Source of the DNA: Shewanella putrefaciens | GTDB lineage: Bacteria; Pseudomonadota; Gammaproteobacteria; Enterobacterales; Shewanellaceae | Assembly: GCF_016406305.1 (NCBI RefSeq) | Contig: NZ_CP066369.1 | Coordinates: forward strand, 2,870,501 to 2,934,500 | Direction of reading: 5' to 3' | DNA: 64,000 nucleotides | In this document: one piece after another, positions 8,639 through 18,240 of the stretch | How positions within the stretch are numbered: position 1 is the stretch's first letter | How the letters are laid out: each line of letters begins with the position of its first letter | Program-made: the position numbers and the translations under genes | The notes under the pieces: generated by a model | Databases searched by the model: none | Told to the model about the DNA's origin: nothing | The model's input: the letters and a program-made list of their open reading frames with translations, nothing else

Positions 8639-8947
8639 ATAGAATCATATCGTTAGGAAATATCATCCCTTATCAAAAAGAGCTCACGCACTCACTGTCC
8701 ATAGCCCTTTTTTGTAATCCCACTCAAATGGCGAAATCAGTTATGTGCACAGCACTCAGTAAAGTCCCTCACTAAGAGCAAAACAGTTAGCGTTAGCAGT
8801 TTCCATTCGAGGGCACGGATGATACAAGATATCCGCCCCTGTTGTGAACACTTTTTAGGCAAAAACATGCCTTGTGGCAATAAAAAAACGGCAATCAACT
8901 GCCGTTTTTTTGTTCAATTCAATGAGAGCGGACTGAAAACAAATAGC
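8639..8947. other. intergenic region between small membrane protein and fadJ
   Basis: No gene is supported. It must hold the minus-strand promoter of the small membrane protein gene and, at 8882-8911, the fadIJ terminator. A short open frame on the plus strand (8590-8775) lacks coding character and a ribosome binding site. Confidence 0.5.
8882..8911 (-). terminator. terminator of fadIJ
   Basis: 12-bp stem AAAAAAACGGCA/TGCCGTTTTTTT around loop ATCAAC, with T runs in both directions. It lies 36 bases beyond the fadJ stop. Confidence 0.9.
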
Positions 8948-11074
8948 TTAGAAAAAACGCTTATTCTCTTGCGCCATCACTTTTAAGCGCTCACAGGGCT
9001 CAAATCTGTCACCGAATTGACTTTGATAACCTTCAAGAATTCGCACTAAATTCGCGGCGCCCAAAGTGTCAATATAGTGAAATGGTCCACCGAGGAATGG
9101 CGGGAAGCCAATACCGAAAATAGCGCCAATATCACCGTCTCTTGGCGATGCGATAATGCCTTGATCTAAACAACGCACCGCTTCATTGAGCATTTGTACA
9201 ACACAACGCTCGGCAAGTGCTTTTACGTCTTTATTGGTGCTAGGCTTAATGCCTAACACGCCATAAACGCTCTCATCGACGACTTTCGCTTTCTTGCTAG
9301 AGTCTTTTTGGCCGTATTGATAAAAGCCTTTGCCATTTTTGCGGCCTTTACGATCGTCTGCCAAAAGCTTGTCGAATGCGGCTGGCGCTTTAAAACGTTC
9401 ACCCAATTCTTTCTCAAGGATCGGTGAAATTTTTGCGCCCACGTCGATTCCTACTTCGTCAAGCAAAGTAATGGGGCCCACAGGGAAGCCAAATTTCACT
9501 AAAGCTTTATCCAAATGCTCAACACTTTGGCCTTCGAGTAGTAATTGCGCGGCCTCATTCATATACAGAGCCAGAATACGGTTCACGTAGAAACCCGCAC
9601 CATCCTGCACCACTATCGGTGTTTTACCTTGTTTACGGGCAAATGCGACAGTAGTCGCAATGGTTTCTGGCGACGTTTTAGCATGGGCAATCACTTCCAC
9701 TAGCGGCATTTTTTCCACTGGCGAGAAATAATGCAGACCAATCACATTTTCAGGACGTGTCGCCGCCTCGGCGATTTGGCTAATCGGCAAAGATGAGGTG
9801 TTTGACGCAAAAATAGTGTGCTCACCACACTCACGCTCAATGTCTTTCACCATTTGATGCTTAAGCGCTAAGTCTTCAAATACCGCTTCCACAACGATGT
9901 CGGCATCTTTAACGCCTTTATACTCAGTGGTTGTGGTCATCAGCGCCATTAAATTGTCACGGGCGGCGGGCGTCATATGGCGGCGCTTTACCCCTTTATC
10001 TAACAACTTATAGGCATAAGATAAAGCATTGCTTAAGCCCTTTTCGCTGATGTCTTTTACGCGAACGGGAATTTTAGCCTTGGTCGTCGTGACAGAGGCG
10101 ATACCGCCACCCATTAAACCACCACCTAAGATCACCGCTTTCTTCACTTTACGCGGCGTAGCACCCTCAGCGCCGGTTTCTTTCTTCATTTCTGTGGTGG
10201 CGAAGAAAATGCTGCGCAGCGCTTCAGACTCTTTCGATACCACTAATTCAGCAAAGTGACTCGCTTCGACTTCTAGCCCTTTTTGCATCCCCTTCGCAAT
10301 CCCTTGACGCACGCAGTCAATAATCTTGGCTGGTGCTGGATAATTACCTTGGGTTTTCTTTTCGACTTGTTTAGTCGCTTGATCGAAAATAATGTTACGG
10401 CCAAAGCTCGTGCCTTCAAGCACTCGATTAACCAGTGACTTTTTAACAGGTTTCGGTGCACGTTTACCTGCAAGCGCCATCTCAACTGCGGTTTGCAGTA
10501 AAATGGTCTGCGGCACAACATCATTCACTAAGCCCATTTTCAAGGCTTGTTTAGGACGGATTTGTTTACCGGTGAGCATCATATCTAAGGCGGTGGTAAT
10601 GCCGACTAAACGAGGCAGACGTTGAGTGCCGCCACCACCGGGCAATAAACCAAGTTGAACTTCCGGTACGCCGAGCATAGTCTTGCCATCGTCGCTACAT
10701 ACCCTTTGATGGCAGGCTAAGGCTAACTCTAAACCACCACCTAAACAGGCACCGTGGATTGCCGCAACCACAGGAATTTTTAAGGCTTCTAACTCATTAA
10801 AAACCACATGGCCTTGCTGGGATAAGGCTTTGGCATCGCCCGCCGTTTTACAGGCATCGAGCATAGAAATATCTGCGCCCGCGACAAAAGAATCTTTTTT
10901 GCCCGAGATCAGCACTAAACCGCGAATGCTCGAATCACTTTTGATCTCGGCCAGAATTTCACTGATTTCAGGGCCAAACTGCGCTTTTAGGGTGTTCATG
11001 GTTTCGCCAGGAACATCCATAGTCAAGATGGCAATGCCGTCGTCGCGGCGGGTTAAATTAAAGGTCTTTTCCAT
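8948..11074 (-). CDS. fadJ: Fatty acid oxidation complex alpha subunit FadJ
   Basis: A multifunctional enoyl-CoA hydratase/3-hydroxyacyl-CoA dehydrogenase of beta-oxidation, 708 residues, the usual FadJ length. The N-terminal crotonase domain (about 1-190) has [15 protein letters not shown]. The dehydrogenase NAD-binding domain follows near residue 310 with the glycine-rich [16 protein letters not shown], then [15 protein letters not shown] and the C-terminal 3HCDH domains (about 495-700). It starts five bases after the fadI stop, so the two are translated from one transcript and form the alpha2-beta2 complex. Length and pairing with FadI favour FadJ rather than the aerobic FadB. A FadR-like site lies upstream of fadI. 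Confidence 0.95.
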   Translation of the reverse strand: MEKTFNLTRRDDGIAILTMDVPGETMNTLKAQFGPEISEILAEIKSDSSIRGLVLISGKKDSFVAGADISMLDACKTAGDAKALSQQGHVVFNELEALKIPVVAAIHGACLGGGLELALACHQRVCSDDGKTMLGVPEVQLGLLPGGGGTQRLPRLVGITTALDMMLTGKQIRPKQALKMGLVNDVVPQTILLQTAVEMALAGKRAPKPVKKSLVNRVLEGTSFGRNIIFDQATKQVEKKTQGNYPAPAKIIDCVRQGIAKGMQKGLEVEASHFAELVVSKESEALRSIFFATTEMKKETGAEGATPRKVKKAVILGGGLMGGGIASVTTTKAKIPVRVKDISEKGLSNALSYAYKLLDKGVKRRHMTPAARDNLMALMTTTTEYKGVKDADIVVEAVFEDLALKHQMVKDIERECGEHTIFASNTSSLPISQIAEAATRPENVIGLHYFSPVEKMPLVEVIAHAKTSPETIATTVAFARKQGKTPIVVQDGAGFYVNRILALYMNEAAQLLLEGQSVEHLDKALVKFGFPVGPITLLDEVGIDVGAKISPILEKELGERFKAPAAFDKLLADDRKGRKNGKGFYQYGQKDSSKKAKVVDESVYGVLGIKPSTNKDVKALAERCVVQMLNEAVRCLDQGIIASPRDGDIGAIFGIGFPPFLGGPFHYIDTLGAANLVRILEGYQSQFGDRFEPCERLKVMAQENKRFF

Positions 11075-11079
11075 GCCGA

Positions 11080-12390
11080 TTACTCCACTTCCACTATCAT
11101 AGCCACGCCCAAACCACCGGCCGCACAGGCCGTCGTTAAGCCAGTTCCACCACCACGGCGCTTAAGCTCACGACACACTTGGGTGATTAAACGGGTTCCC
11201 GTTGCCGCAAAAGGATGACCATAGGCGAGCGAGCCGCCAAGCACGTTAAACTTACTCATATCGATTTCGCCAATCGCGCGGTTGCGGCCGAGTTTTTCTT
11301 CGGCAAATTTTTTCGACGCAAACATCTGCATATTCGCTAATGTCTGCGCCGCAAAGGCTTCATGCATTTCAATCAGGGTAAGATCTTCTAGCTCCATTCC
11401 AGCACGCTTCAGCGCCAATGGCGTCGCGTAGGATGGCCCCATCAGCATATCTTGCCACACATCAATGGCGCTAAAAGCGTAGCTCTTAATGTAGCCAATT
11501 GGTTGATAACCTAAGGCTTTGGCCCGACCTTCACTCATCAGGATAATTGCCGACGCACCGTCCGTCAGTGGCGTACTGTTGGCCGCCGTCACAGTACCAT
11601 GTTGTTTGTCGAATGCTGGGCGCAACTTAGCGTATGACTCCAGTACAGAGTTTTCGCGGATATTGTTATCGCGATCGATAAACTGCTTATAGGGCGGCAC
11701 ATGGGCAACCATCACTTCGTCACGCAAATGGCCAGAAGCCCAAGTTTCACTCGCTAAGGTGTGCGAGCGGTGCGCTAAAGCATCTTGATCGGCGCGGCTA
11801 ATATTGTAGGTTTTTGCCATCTGCTCGGCGGTTTGTCCCATAGACAAGCCCGTTGAGTACTCGGCGACCGCAGGCGGTACAGGCAATAAATCTTTAATGC
11901 CTAAACGGCGGAAAATTTGTAATTTTTGGCCAAACGTGCGGGCTTTATTCAAATCGACTAACGCATGGGCTAATTTTTTCGACACTCCGATTGGCAATAC
12001 AGAGGAAGAGTCGGCGCCGCCCGCAATACCGATGTCGATATTGCCTGTCATGATAGATTCGGCCACGTTGACGGCAGATTGGAAGCTAGTCGCACAGGCG
12101 CGAGTGACACTATAGGCATCGGTCGACACATTCATGCCAGTACCGAGTACGATTTCACGGGCGATGTTTGGCGCCGCAGGCATTTGCACCACTTGTCCAT
12201 ACACTAATTGCTCAATCAGCTTAGGATCGAGTTCAGAGCGCGCCAATAATTCATTGACCACCATTTTACCCATATCGAGCGCCGATACGCCGTGGAATGC
12301 CGTGGCTTGTTTCGCAAATGGCGTTCTTAAACCCGCAACTATCGCGATACGCTCGCCCTTGGCATTGGTTACCTGTTGTCTATCACTCAT
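11080..12390 (-). CDS. fadI: Acetyl-CoA acyltransferase (3-ketoacyl-CoA thiolase) FadI
   Basis: A thiolase that cleaves 3-ketoacyl-CoA to acetyl-CoA and a shortened acyl-CoA. The nucleophilic cysteine is C99 in TRACATS; the C-terminal half has the GHPFAATG histidine motif and the second catalytic cysteine in TACAAGGLG. At 436 residues it is of FadI length, longer than FadA (about 390). It is the first gene of fadIJ. It is divergent from the MoxR gene, with 264 bases between them that contain a FadR-like operator about 100 bases upstream of its start. Confidence 0.96.
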   Translation of the reverse strand: MSDRQQVTNAKGERIAIVAGLRTPFAKQATAFHGVSALDMGKMVVNELLARSELDPKLIEQLVYGQVVQMPAAPNIAREIVLGTGMNVSTDAYSVTRACATSFQSAVNVAESIMTGNIDIGIAGGADSSSVLPIGVSKKLAHALVDLNKARTFGQKLQIFRRLGIKDLLPVPPAVAEYSTGLSMGQTAEQMAKTYNISRADQDALAHRSHTLASETWASGHLRDEVMVAHVPPYKQFIDRDNNIRENSVLESYAKLRPAFDKQHGTVTAANSTPLTDGASAIILMSEGRAKALGYQPIGYIKSYAFSAIDVWQDMLMGPSYATPLALKRAGMELEDLTLIEMHEAFAAQTLANMQMFASKKFAEEKLGRNRAIGEIDMSKFNVLGGSLAYGHPFAATGTRLITQVCRELKRRGGGTGLTTACAAGGLGVAMIVEVE

Positions 12391-12488
12391 TTGTCACCCT
12401 CTTTATGTGCGCTATCGCTGAGAGATTTCAGGCGGCGCTATCGATTTCCATGTTTGACCCATTGTTTTTTATGTCTAAAAAAGTTCAA

Positions 12489-12505
12489 TGACAGGTCTGA
12501 CCATT
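12489..12505 (-). promoter_or_regulatory. FadR-like operator upstream of fadIJ
   Basis: The minus strand reads AATGGTCAGACCTGTCA, which carries the TGGTC-GACC/T core of FadR operators as known from enteric bacteria. It is about 100 bases upstream of fadI. Repression by FadR, relieved by long-chain acyl-CoA, is the expected effect. Two similar sites stand before fadL in this window. Confidence 0.6.
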
Positions 12506-12654
12506 AAAGTGTGATCTGATTCTAACTTCTTGTCAGCAAGTTTTAAACACCTGTTTGTTTTTTTAACACTAGCCAAACCCCAAGGGAATTCTTTACCATA
12601 GCGGTTGTCTATACCCCACACACGAATTTTCAACAGAAGAAAACGAGTAGCATC

Positions 12655-13611
12655 ATGCCTTTGAGTCGCTTCCACGCACTACGCACTTACCTAAATAAGG
12701 TTGTTTTAGGGCAGCCAGTATTGACCGAAAATCTGCTCATTGCCTTAATTGCCAATGGCCACTTATTAGTTGAAGGCCCACCGGGACTGGCCAAGACACG
12801 TGCAGTAAAAGCCTTATGTGACGGAGTTGAGGGGGATTTTCACCGTATTCAATTTACCCCGGATCTGCTGCCCGCCGACTTAACTGGCACAGATATCTAT
12901 CGCTCGCAGACTGGCACCTTCGAATTTGAAGCGGGGCCGATTTTCCACAATTTAATCTTGGCGGACGAAATTAACCGCGCCCCCGCCAAGGTACAATCTG
13001 CGCTGCTAGAAGCCATGGCCGAAGGTCAAGTCACCGTTGGTAAGCACAGCTATAAGCTTCCACCGCTGTTTTTAGTGATGGCAACCCAAAATCCATTAGA
13101 GAACGAAGGCACGTATCCGCTGCCCGAAGCACAGCTTGACCGTTTTCTGATGCACTTAAACCTTGATTACCCAAGCGGTGAGACTGAAATCGAAATTCTG
13201 CGTCAATCCCGCAAAGAAGCACTGACCCACGAATTGCCAACCACTGAGCCGATTGCTCAGGCGGATGTGTTTGCCGCCCGTGACGAAGCCATGGAAATCT
13301 ATCTTGCCGAGCCGCTCGAAAAGTACATAGTCGAAATCGTGATGGCGACCCGTGAGCCTTTACGTTACAGCGAAGACTTAGCTAAGTGGCTTGAGTACGG
13401 CGTCAGCCCGCGCGCAACCATTTCATTAGAACGCTGCGCCCGCGCCCGTGCTTGGCTGCACGAGCGAGACTTTGTTTCACCGGAAGACATTCAAGCCGTC
13501 GCGCCAAATGTATTACGCCATAGACTCCTACTCAGCTACCAAGCACAGGCCGAAGGTGTCAGCCGCGATCACGTGATCAACCACATCTTAAGTCAAGTTG
13601 CAGTACCTTAA
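12655..13611 (+). CDS. MoxR family AAA+ ATPase
   Basis: A chaperone-like AAA+ ATPase, 318 residues. Walker A is GPPGLAKT (41-48), Walker B with DE at 104-105 in LILADEINRAP, followed by the sensor region MATQNPLENEGTYPLPEAQLDRF that marks the MoxR family, and a C-terminal lid domain. It heads an operon with DUF58, VWA and Bat proteins, the standard MoxR-Bat arrangement, where MoxR is thought to act with the VWA proteins in metal or complex assembly or envelope stress tolerance; the exact job here is unknown. DUF58 follows after 24 bases. Confidence 0.93.
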   Translation: MPLSRFHALRTYLNKVVLGQPVLTENLLIALIANGHLLVEGPPGLAKTRAVKALCDGVEGDFHRIQFTPDLLPADLTGTDIYRSQTGTFEFEAGPIFHNLILADEINRAPAKVQSALLEAMAEGQVTVGKHSYKLPPLFLVMATQNPLENEGTYPLPEAQLDRFLMHLNLDYPSGETEIEILRQSRKEALTHELPTTEPIAQADVFAARDEAMEIYLAEPLEKYIVEIVMATREPLRYSEDLAKWLEYGVSPRATISLERCARARAWLHERDFVSPEDIQAVAPNVLRHRLLLSYQAQAEGVSRDHVINHILSQVAVP

Positions 13612-13635
13612 CGGTGAAGATAAAGGTGAAATAAG

Positions 13636-14589
13636 ATGAGTGACACAGCGCGACTCTCAGCCTCGGTCGATGGCTTGCCGCTTTTTGCCGATGGCTTGCA
13701 TTTAACCGAGCAAGAGCTGCTGGCGTGCCAAAATATCGCCCGAGCTATGCCTGAGCGTTATAGCCGTGCCCGCGCTAATTTAGCGGGCCATCGCAGCAGC
13801 TTAATCAAAGGCCGCGGTATGGAGTTTGCCGAGGTGCGCCACTACCAACAGGGCGACGATGTGCGCACCATTGATTGGCGCGTTACCGCTCGTACGGGCA
13901 CAACTCACACTAAGTTATTTGTCGAAGAACGTGAGCGCCCTATTTTATTGTTAATCGACTTGAGCCAAAGCCTCTATTTTGGTTCGAGTTTATTGCTGCA
14001 ATCGGTGCAAGCAGGACACCTTGCGACCACCTTAGGTTGGAATGCGATTAACCATGGCGATCGGCTCGGCGCCTTGATCGCCTGCGAATCTGAGCATTTA
14101 GAGCTCAAACCCCGCAGCCGTCGTCAGGGCATATTGCAATTGATCTCAGGCCTGCGCCGTGTGCACGAAAATCAGCTCAATCATGTTGGCACTGGCCAGC
14201 GCGATCCTGACCATATCCTGCGTGCCTGTCAGCGATTACAACGTATCGCCAAACCCGGCTCCTTAGTTTGGATAGTGACAGATGGCAGCCATTTTAGTCC
14301 CCAATGTATCGCGCCTCTCACCGAGCTTAAGCGTCATTGCGATGTGGGTGCCTATCTTATTACCGATCCTCTGCGTCAAGGTACACTGCCGTTACCGCAC
14401 AACTTTAATTTGCCGGTACAGGATGGGGATGAGGACTTAGTGCTTACCCGCCACAGTTATCAGGCTTGGCTCGACATTCAGTTGCGTCAGCAAAAGGACT
14501 TTATCGCCATGATGCAGCAACTGCGCGTACGCACCCAGCTCATAGATGCGGGTGCTCCCCTAGCCCACCAATTGGAATTATTGCGTTAA
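13636..14589 (+). CDS. DUF58 domain protein
   Basis: The DUF58 signature is clear: GMEFAEVRHYQQGDDVRTIDW at about residues 61-81, then a VWA-like fold containing LLIDLSQSL. Length is 317 residues, without a signal peptide or membrane segment. The family is found beside MoxR ATPases and VWA proteins and is assumed to work with them; no catalytic activity is established. The start ATG has AAGGTGA upstream (around 13623). It is followed within two bases by the DUF4381 gene, so translation is probably coupled. Confidence 0.9.
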   Translation: MSDTARLSASVDGLPLFADGLHLTEQELLACQNIARAMPERYSRARANLAGHRSSLIKGRGMEFAEVRHYQQGDDVRTIDWRVTARTGTTHTKLFVEERERPILLLIDLSQSLYFGSSLLLQSVQAGHLATTLGWNAINHGDRLGALIACESEHLELKPRSRRQGILQLISGLRRVHENQLNHVGTGQRDPDHILRACQRLQRIAKPGSLVWIVTDGSHFSPQCIAPLTELKRHCDVGAYLITDPLRQGTLPLPHNFNLPVQDGDEDLVLTRHSYQAWLDIQLRQQKDFIAMMQQLRVRTQLIDAGAPLAHQLELLR

Positions 14590-14591
14590 CT

Positions 14592-15203
14592 ATGGATCCA
14601 GCAACAGTGAATTCAGAAATAGCAAATCCACAGGCAGCAGTACCTATGCCTTCTACGGCGTCAAACCCAGCCCTTGCACAACTGCAGGATATTATTCATC
14701 CCGATCCGATCGGCGCTTGGCCTTGGGCAATCGGTTATTGGCTGGTTTTAGCACTTGTGATTGCCCTCATCACACTCTTAGTTATCTGGCTAAGAAAACG
14801 CGCCCGTGACTTTGCGCCGAAAAAAGCCGCTAAACAGTTACTCAATCAGCTCGATAGACAAGCGACGTCCTATGCCTCTGACGTCAACAGCCTATTAAAG
14901 CGCACCGCCATGAGTTACCTCAGCAGAGAAGCAATAGCCTCCTTAGATGGCGAAGCTTGGGCGGCTTGGTTAGACAGCTATTTACCCGAGCATAAACGCC
15001 AACATATCGGCCCCTTATTAGCCAAACGCCATCAGGCAACGCCATTGACCTTAGCTGAAGCCAATGAATTGCATCAACTCACACAGGCTTGGTTGGCATC
15101 GAAAGCAAAACTGAGTGCGCCTGAACCGACTCATGCTCAAACGCCTAAAACTCATGGGCCAATCCAGCCAACGGATACCCAACAAGCGGAGGCACAATGT
15201 TAA
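14592..15203 (+). CDS. DUF4381 domain membrane protein of the Bat operon
   Basis: A 203-residue protein with one membrane helix (about residues 46-68, WAIGYWLVLALVIALITLLV) close to the N terminus and a cytoplasmic domain. The sequence HPDPIGAWPWAIGYW before the helix and the compact helical tail fit DUF4381, a family seen in MoxR-Bat operons. The ATG at 14592 directly follows the DUF58 stop; an upstream in-frame open stretch from 14466 overlaps DUF58 and is not used. The stop overlaps the next gene by seven bases. The function is unknown, probably scaffolding of the VWA proteins at the membrane. Confidence 0.83.
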   Translation: MDPATVNSEIANPQAAVPMPSTASNPALAQLQDIIHPDPIGAWPWAIGYWLVLALVIALITLLVIWLRKRARDFAPKKAAKQLLNQLDRQATSYASDVNSLLKRTAMSYLSREAIASLDGEAWAAWLDSYLPEHKRQHIGPLLAKRHQATPLTLAEANELHQLTQAWLASKAKLSAPEPTHAQTPKTHGPIQPTDTQQAEAQC

Positions 15204-16210
15204 CCATTGCCTGGCCTTGGCTATTGATATTATTGCCTTTACCTTTGATTTTTTGGCGCCAACAAACCGTACAAGTCGATGGCGGCCGGCTGCAATTACC
15301 CGGAATAAGCCAAACGGGCAAGCAAAGCTTCGCGGCCAACACGCGCCAGAGTCGCAAACGCTACTGGTTGATGTGGAGCCTGTTAGTGCTCGCTATCGCC
15401 CGTCCACAATGGCTTGGGGAGCCTATCGAACTGCCAAGCCAAGGGCGCGATTTGATGATGGCGGTAGATTTATCCGGCAGTATGCAGATTGAAGACATGG
15501 TGGTGAATGGCAAAACCGTCGACCGTTTCACCTTGATTCAGCACGTCGTCAGTGACTTTATCGAGCGCCGCAAGGGTGATCGTATCGGTTTAATTCTCTT
15601 TGCAGATCACGCCTATTTACAGGCGCCGCTCACCCAAGATAGACGTTCGGTGGCGCAATTTTTAAAGGAAGCGCAAATTGGTTTAGTCGGTAAGCAAACC
15701 GCCATAGGTGAAGCCATAGCACTGGCGGTAAAACGCTTCGATAAAATGGAAGAAAGTAATAGAGTGTTGATTTTATTGACCGATGGTTCCAACAACGCAG
15801 GCAATATCGAACCCGAGCAGGCGGCCGAGATTGCCGCTAATCGTAAAGTCACCATTTATACCGTCGGTGTAGGCGCCGATGTGATGGAGCGCCGCACCCT
15901 CTTTGGCCGCGAGCGGGTTAATCCTTCAATGGATCTGGATGAAAAACAGCTAACACATATCGCCGATGTCACCCATGGCCGCTATTTTCGCGCCCGCAAT
16001 AGCCAAGAGCTAGACCAGATTTACCAAGAAATCGATAAACTCGAACCTGTGAGTCGCGACCAGTTAAGCTATCGTCCACAGGTGGATTTGTTCTATTGGC
16101 CACTCGCGCTCGCATTATTAACTAGCCTTTGGATTGCACTTGGCCAATTACCCCTCTTTGCAACCTGGGGTAAACGACCTAATTTAACGAGATCACGGAG
16201 GGAGAATTAA
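15197..16210 (+). CDS. von Willebrand factor A domain membrane protein (BatA-like)
   Basis: A 337-residue inner-membrane protein with N-terminal helices (about 5-20 and 57-70), a VWA domain with the metal-ion-dependent adhesion site DLSGS (91-95), a threonine site around QAPLTQD and LLTDGSNN, and a C-terminal helix (about 300-318). This is the BatA pattern. The VWA domain presumably faces the periplasm. Its start overlaps the DUF4381 stop by seven bases, and its stop shares an A with the next start (TAATG), so the genes are coupled. Confidence 0.92.
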   Translation: MLTIAWPWLLILLPLPLIFWRQQTVQVDGGRLQLPGISQTGKQSFAANTRQSRKRYWLMWSLLVLAIARPQWLGEPIELPSQGRDLMMAVDLSGSMQIEDMVVNGKTVDRFTLIQHVVSDFIERRKGDRIGLILFADHAYLQAPLTQDRRSVAQFLKEAQIGLVGKQTAIGEAIALAVKRFDKMEESNRVLILLTDGSNNAGNIEPEQAAEIAANRKVTIYTVGVGADVMERRTLFGRERVNPSMDLDEKQLTHIADVTHGRYFRARNSQELDQIYQEIDKLEPVSRDQLSYRPQVDLFYWPLALALLTSLWIALGQLPLFATWGKRPNLTRSRREN

Positions 16211-18240
16211 TGCATTTTATCCGTCCAGAATGGCTATTAGCCTTAGTGCCACTTGCTTTAGTCCTGTGGCTACTGGCTCGTCAACACCAAAGCCATAGCG
16301 CGTGGAATCGTTATATTGCACCGCACTTAGCCAAGATGTTAGTGACCCAAGGCGCTAAAAAATCCCGCCGTCCTTTGCATTTATTGGCATTTAGCTGGCT
16401 GATTGCCACTTTAGCCCTAGCGGGCCCTGCGCTGAATAAGCAATCTTTGCCCGTCTTTGCCGCCGAGCAAGGCCGCGTACTGGTGATGGACATGTCCGTA
16501 TCTATGTTCGCCACCGATCTTGCGCCGAATCGGTTAACCCAAGCCAAATTTAGGGCAACGGATCTGCTGCGAGCGCTCAAAGAAGGTGAAACCGGCCTTA
16601 TCGCCTTTGCGGGGGATGCTTTTACTATCAGCCCATTAACCCGCGATACTGGCACATTGCTCAATTTATTGCCGACCTTAAGCCCAGAGATTATGCCCGT
16701 ATTAGGCTCAAATCTCGCCGCGGCGCTCACCCAAGCAAAAAGTCTGCTTGCCCAAGGCGGCCATATTCGCGGTGATATTATCCTAATGACAGATGGGATC
16801 TCGCCGGCACAATTTGACGCCGCCAACTCAGTGCTCAATGGGACAGAATATCGCCTCGCCATTATTGGCTTTGGCACCCGCGAGGGCGCGCCTATTCGGT
16901 TACCCGACGGTCAATTGCAACGGGATAGCAGTAACGAGGTTGTGGTGGCTAAAACGGACTTCGGTCTTTTGAATAAGCTGGCTGAAAACAATAAAGGTGT
17001 ATTAATTCAATATAGTACCTATGGAGAGGATCTCCGCCAACTCCAGCAGTGGCTTAGTGATACATCTGATGCCAAAGCCACAGATCTTGACGGTGAAACC
17101 TGGCAGGACCTCGGCCCTTACCTCGCACTATTATTACTGCTCCCCGCCCTCTTCAGCTTTAGGCAAGGCATTGTGGCCAGTGTTGGATTTGCCACTCTTG
17201 CAGGCGGCTTACTGCTCACGGCAGCACCTCAACCCGCCCAAGCCAGTGTGTGGGAGGATTTGTGGAATACCGCAGACCAACAAGCGATGCAGGCCTATCA
17301 ATCCCAAGATTATACCAGCGCCGCTAAGCAGTTTGAGTCGCTCCAGTGGCGTGGCAGCGCCCAATACAAAGCCGGAGATTTTGCGCAAGCGCTAAAAACC
17401 TTCGAGCAAGATAGCTCAGCCCAAGGCCTCTACAATCAAGGCAATGCCTTGATGCAACTCGGTAAACCCGCTGAGGCCAAGGAGCGCTATCAAGCCTCGC
17501 TTGAGAAACAAGCTGATTTCCCTGCGGCCAAGGCTAACCTTGAACTCGCCGAAAAACTATTACAACAGCAAAAAGAGCAGCAAAAAGAACAGCAAAATCA
17601 ACAGGGCGATAAAAATCAGCAGGATAAAAACCAAGGCGAACAAGGGGATCAGCAATCCGTTGATCCCGATTCAGGCAACCAACAGTCTGACGACCAACAA
17701 TCAGGTGACCAAAAATCGCAGGATAAACAGCAATCTGACCAAGATAGCGCTCAGCAAAATAAGCAAGATCAAGCCGAGCAAGAGTCTCAAGCTGAACCTA
17801 AGGATCAGCAGGATAATGCCAGTCCTGAGCAAAAAGTGGATGAGCAACAGTCTGATCAAGATAAGCAAAATGGTAATGCCCAAAATCAGCAGGATGCGAA
17901 GGAAAATGAGTCCCTAGACGATTCAGCTGTAGATAATGACGCTAAAATGCAAGCGCAGGCTAAAGCCGATGCAAAGGAGCAAAAGTCAGCAGAAGAGGAA
18001 AAGCAAAGCGCTGGCGCCAAGGAAGCACAAGAGCAAAATGCGCAAGATAAACAAGAGGCGGCTATGAGTGAATCCATCGAAGCGCCACCGCCCGAAAGCT
18101 CACCGCTTCCCGCACAAATGCAGCGGGCGCTTCGGGGCGTAAGTGAGGATCCCCAAGTGTTACTGCGCAATAAAATGCAACTCGAATATCAAAAACGCCG
18201 TCAAAATGGCCAAATATCAAGGGATAACGAACAGTGGTAA
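16210..18240 (+). CDS. VWA and TPR domain protein (BatB-BatC fusion)
   Basis: A 676-residue protein. The N-terminal half is BatB-like: two membrane helices, a VWA domain with DMSVS (94-98) and LMTDGISP, and a third helix near 295-330. A TPR segment follows (about 350-450; QYKAGDFAQALKTFEQ and GNALMQLGKPAEAKERYQ), as in BatC, then roughly 190 residues of very polar sequence rich in Gln, Asp, Lys, Glu and Ser. The end is a short conserved-looking tail (LPAQMQRALRGVSEDPQVLLR). In some bacteria the two parts are separate genes. The low-complexity stretch also opens false frames on both strands. Confidence 0.9.
   Translation: MHFIRPEWLLALVPLALVLWLLARQHQSHSAWNRYIAPHLAKMLVTQGAKKSRRPLHLLAFSWLIATLALAGPALNKQSLPVFAAEQGRVLVMDMSVSMFATDLAPNRLTQAKFRATDLLRALKEGETGLIAFAGDAFTISPLTRDTGTLLNLLPTLSPEIMPVLGSNLAAALTQAKSLLAQGGHIRGDIILMTDGISPAQFDAANSVLNGTEYRLAIIGFGTREGAPIRLPDGQLQRDSSNEVVVAKTDFGLLNKLAENNKGVLIQYSTYGEDLRQLQQWLSDTSDAKATDLDGETWQDLGPYLALLLLLPALFSFRQGIVASVGFATLAGGLLLTAAPQPAQASVWEDLWNTADQQAMQAYQSQDYTSAAKQFESLQWRGSAQYKAGDFAQALKTFEQDSSAQGLYNQGNALMQLGKPAEAKERYQASLEKQADFPAAKANLELAEKLLQQQKEQQKEQQNQQGDKNQQDKNQGEQGDQQSVDPDSGNQQSDDQQSGDQKSQDKQQSDQDSAQQNKQDQAEQESQAEPKDQQDNASPEQKVDEQQSDQDKQNGNAQNQQDAKENESLDDSAVDNDAKMQAQAKADAKEQKSAEEEKQSAGAKEAQEQNAQDKQEAAMSESIEAPPPESSPLPAQMQRALRGVSEDPQVLLRNKMQLEYQKRRQNGQISRDNEQW

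Noticed and set aside
8590-8775. 61-codon plus-strand frame
   Set aside because: No ribosome binding site, overlaps the small membrane protein on the other strand, low-complexity reading.
16311-16877. 188-codon minus-strand frame inside the BatB-like gene
   Set aside because: Antisense shadow of a well-supported overlapping operon; no ribosome binding site or recognisable domain.
17501-17917. 138-codon plus-strand frame in the low-complexity part of the BatB-BatC fusion
   Set aside because: Composition is only a frame-shifted reading of Gln/Asp/Lys codons; the real frame continues through.
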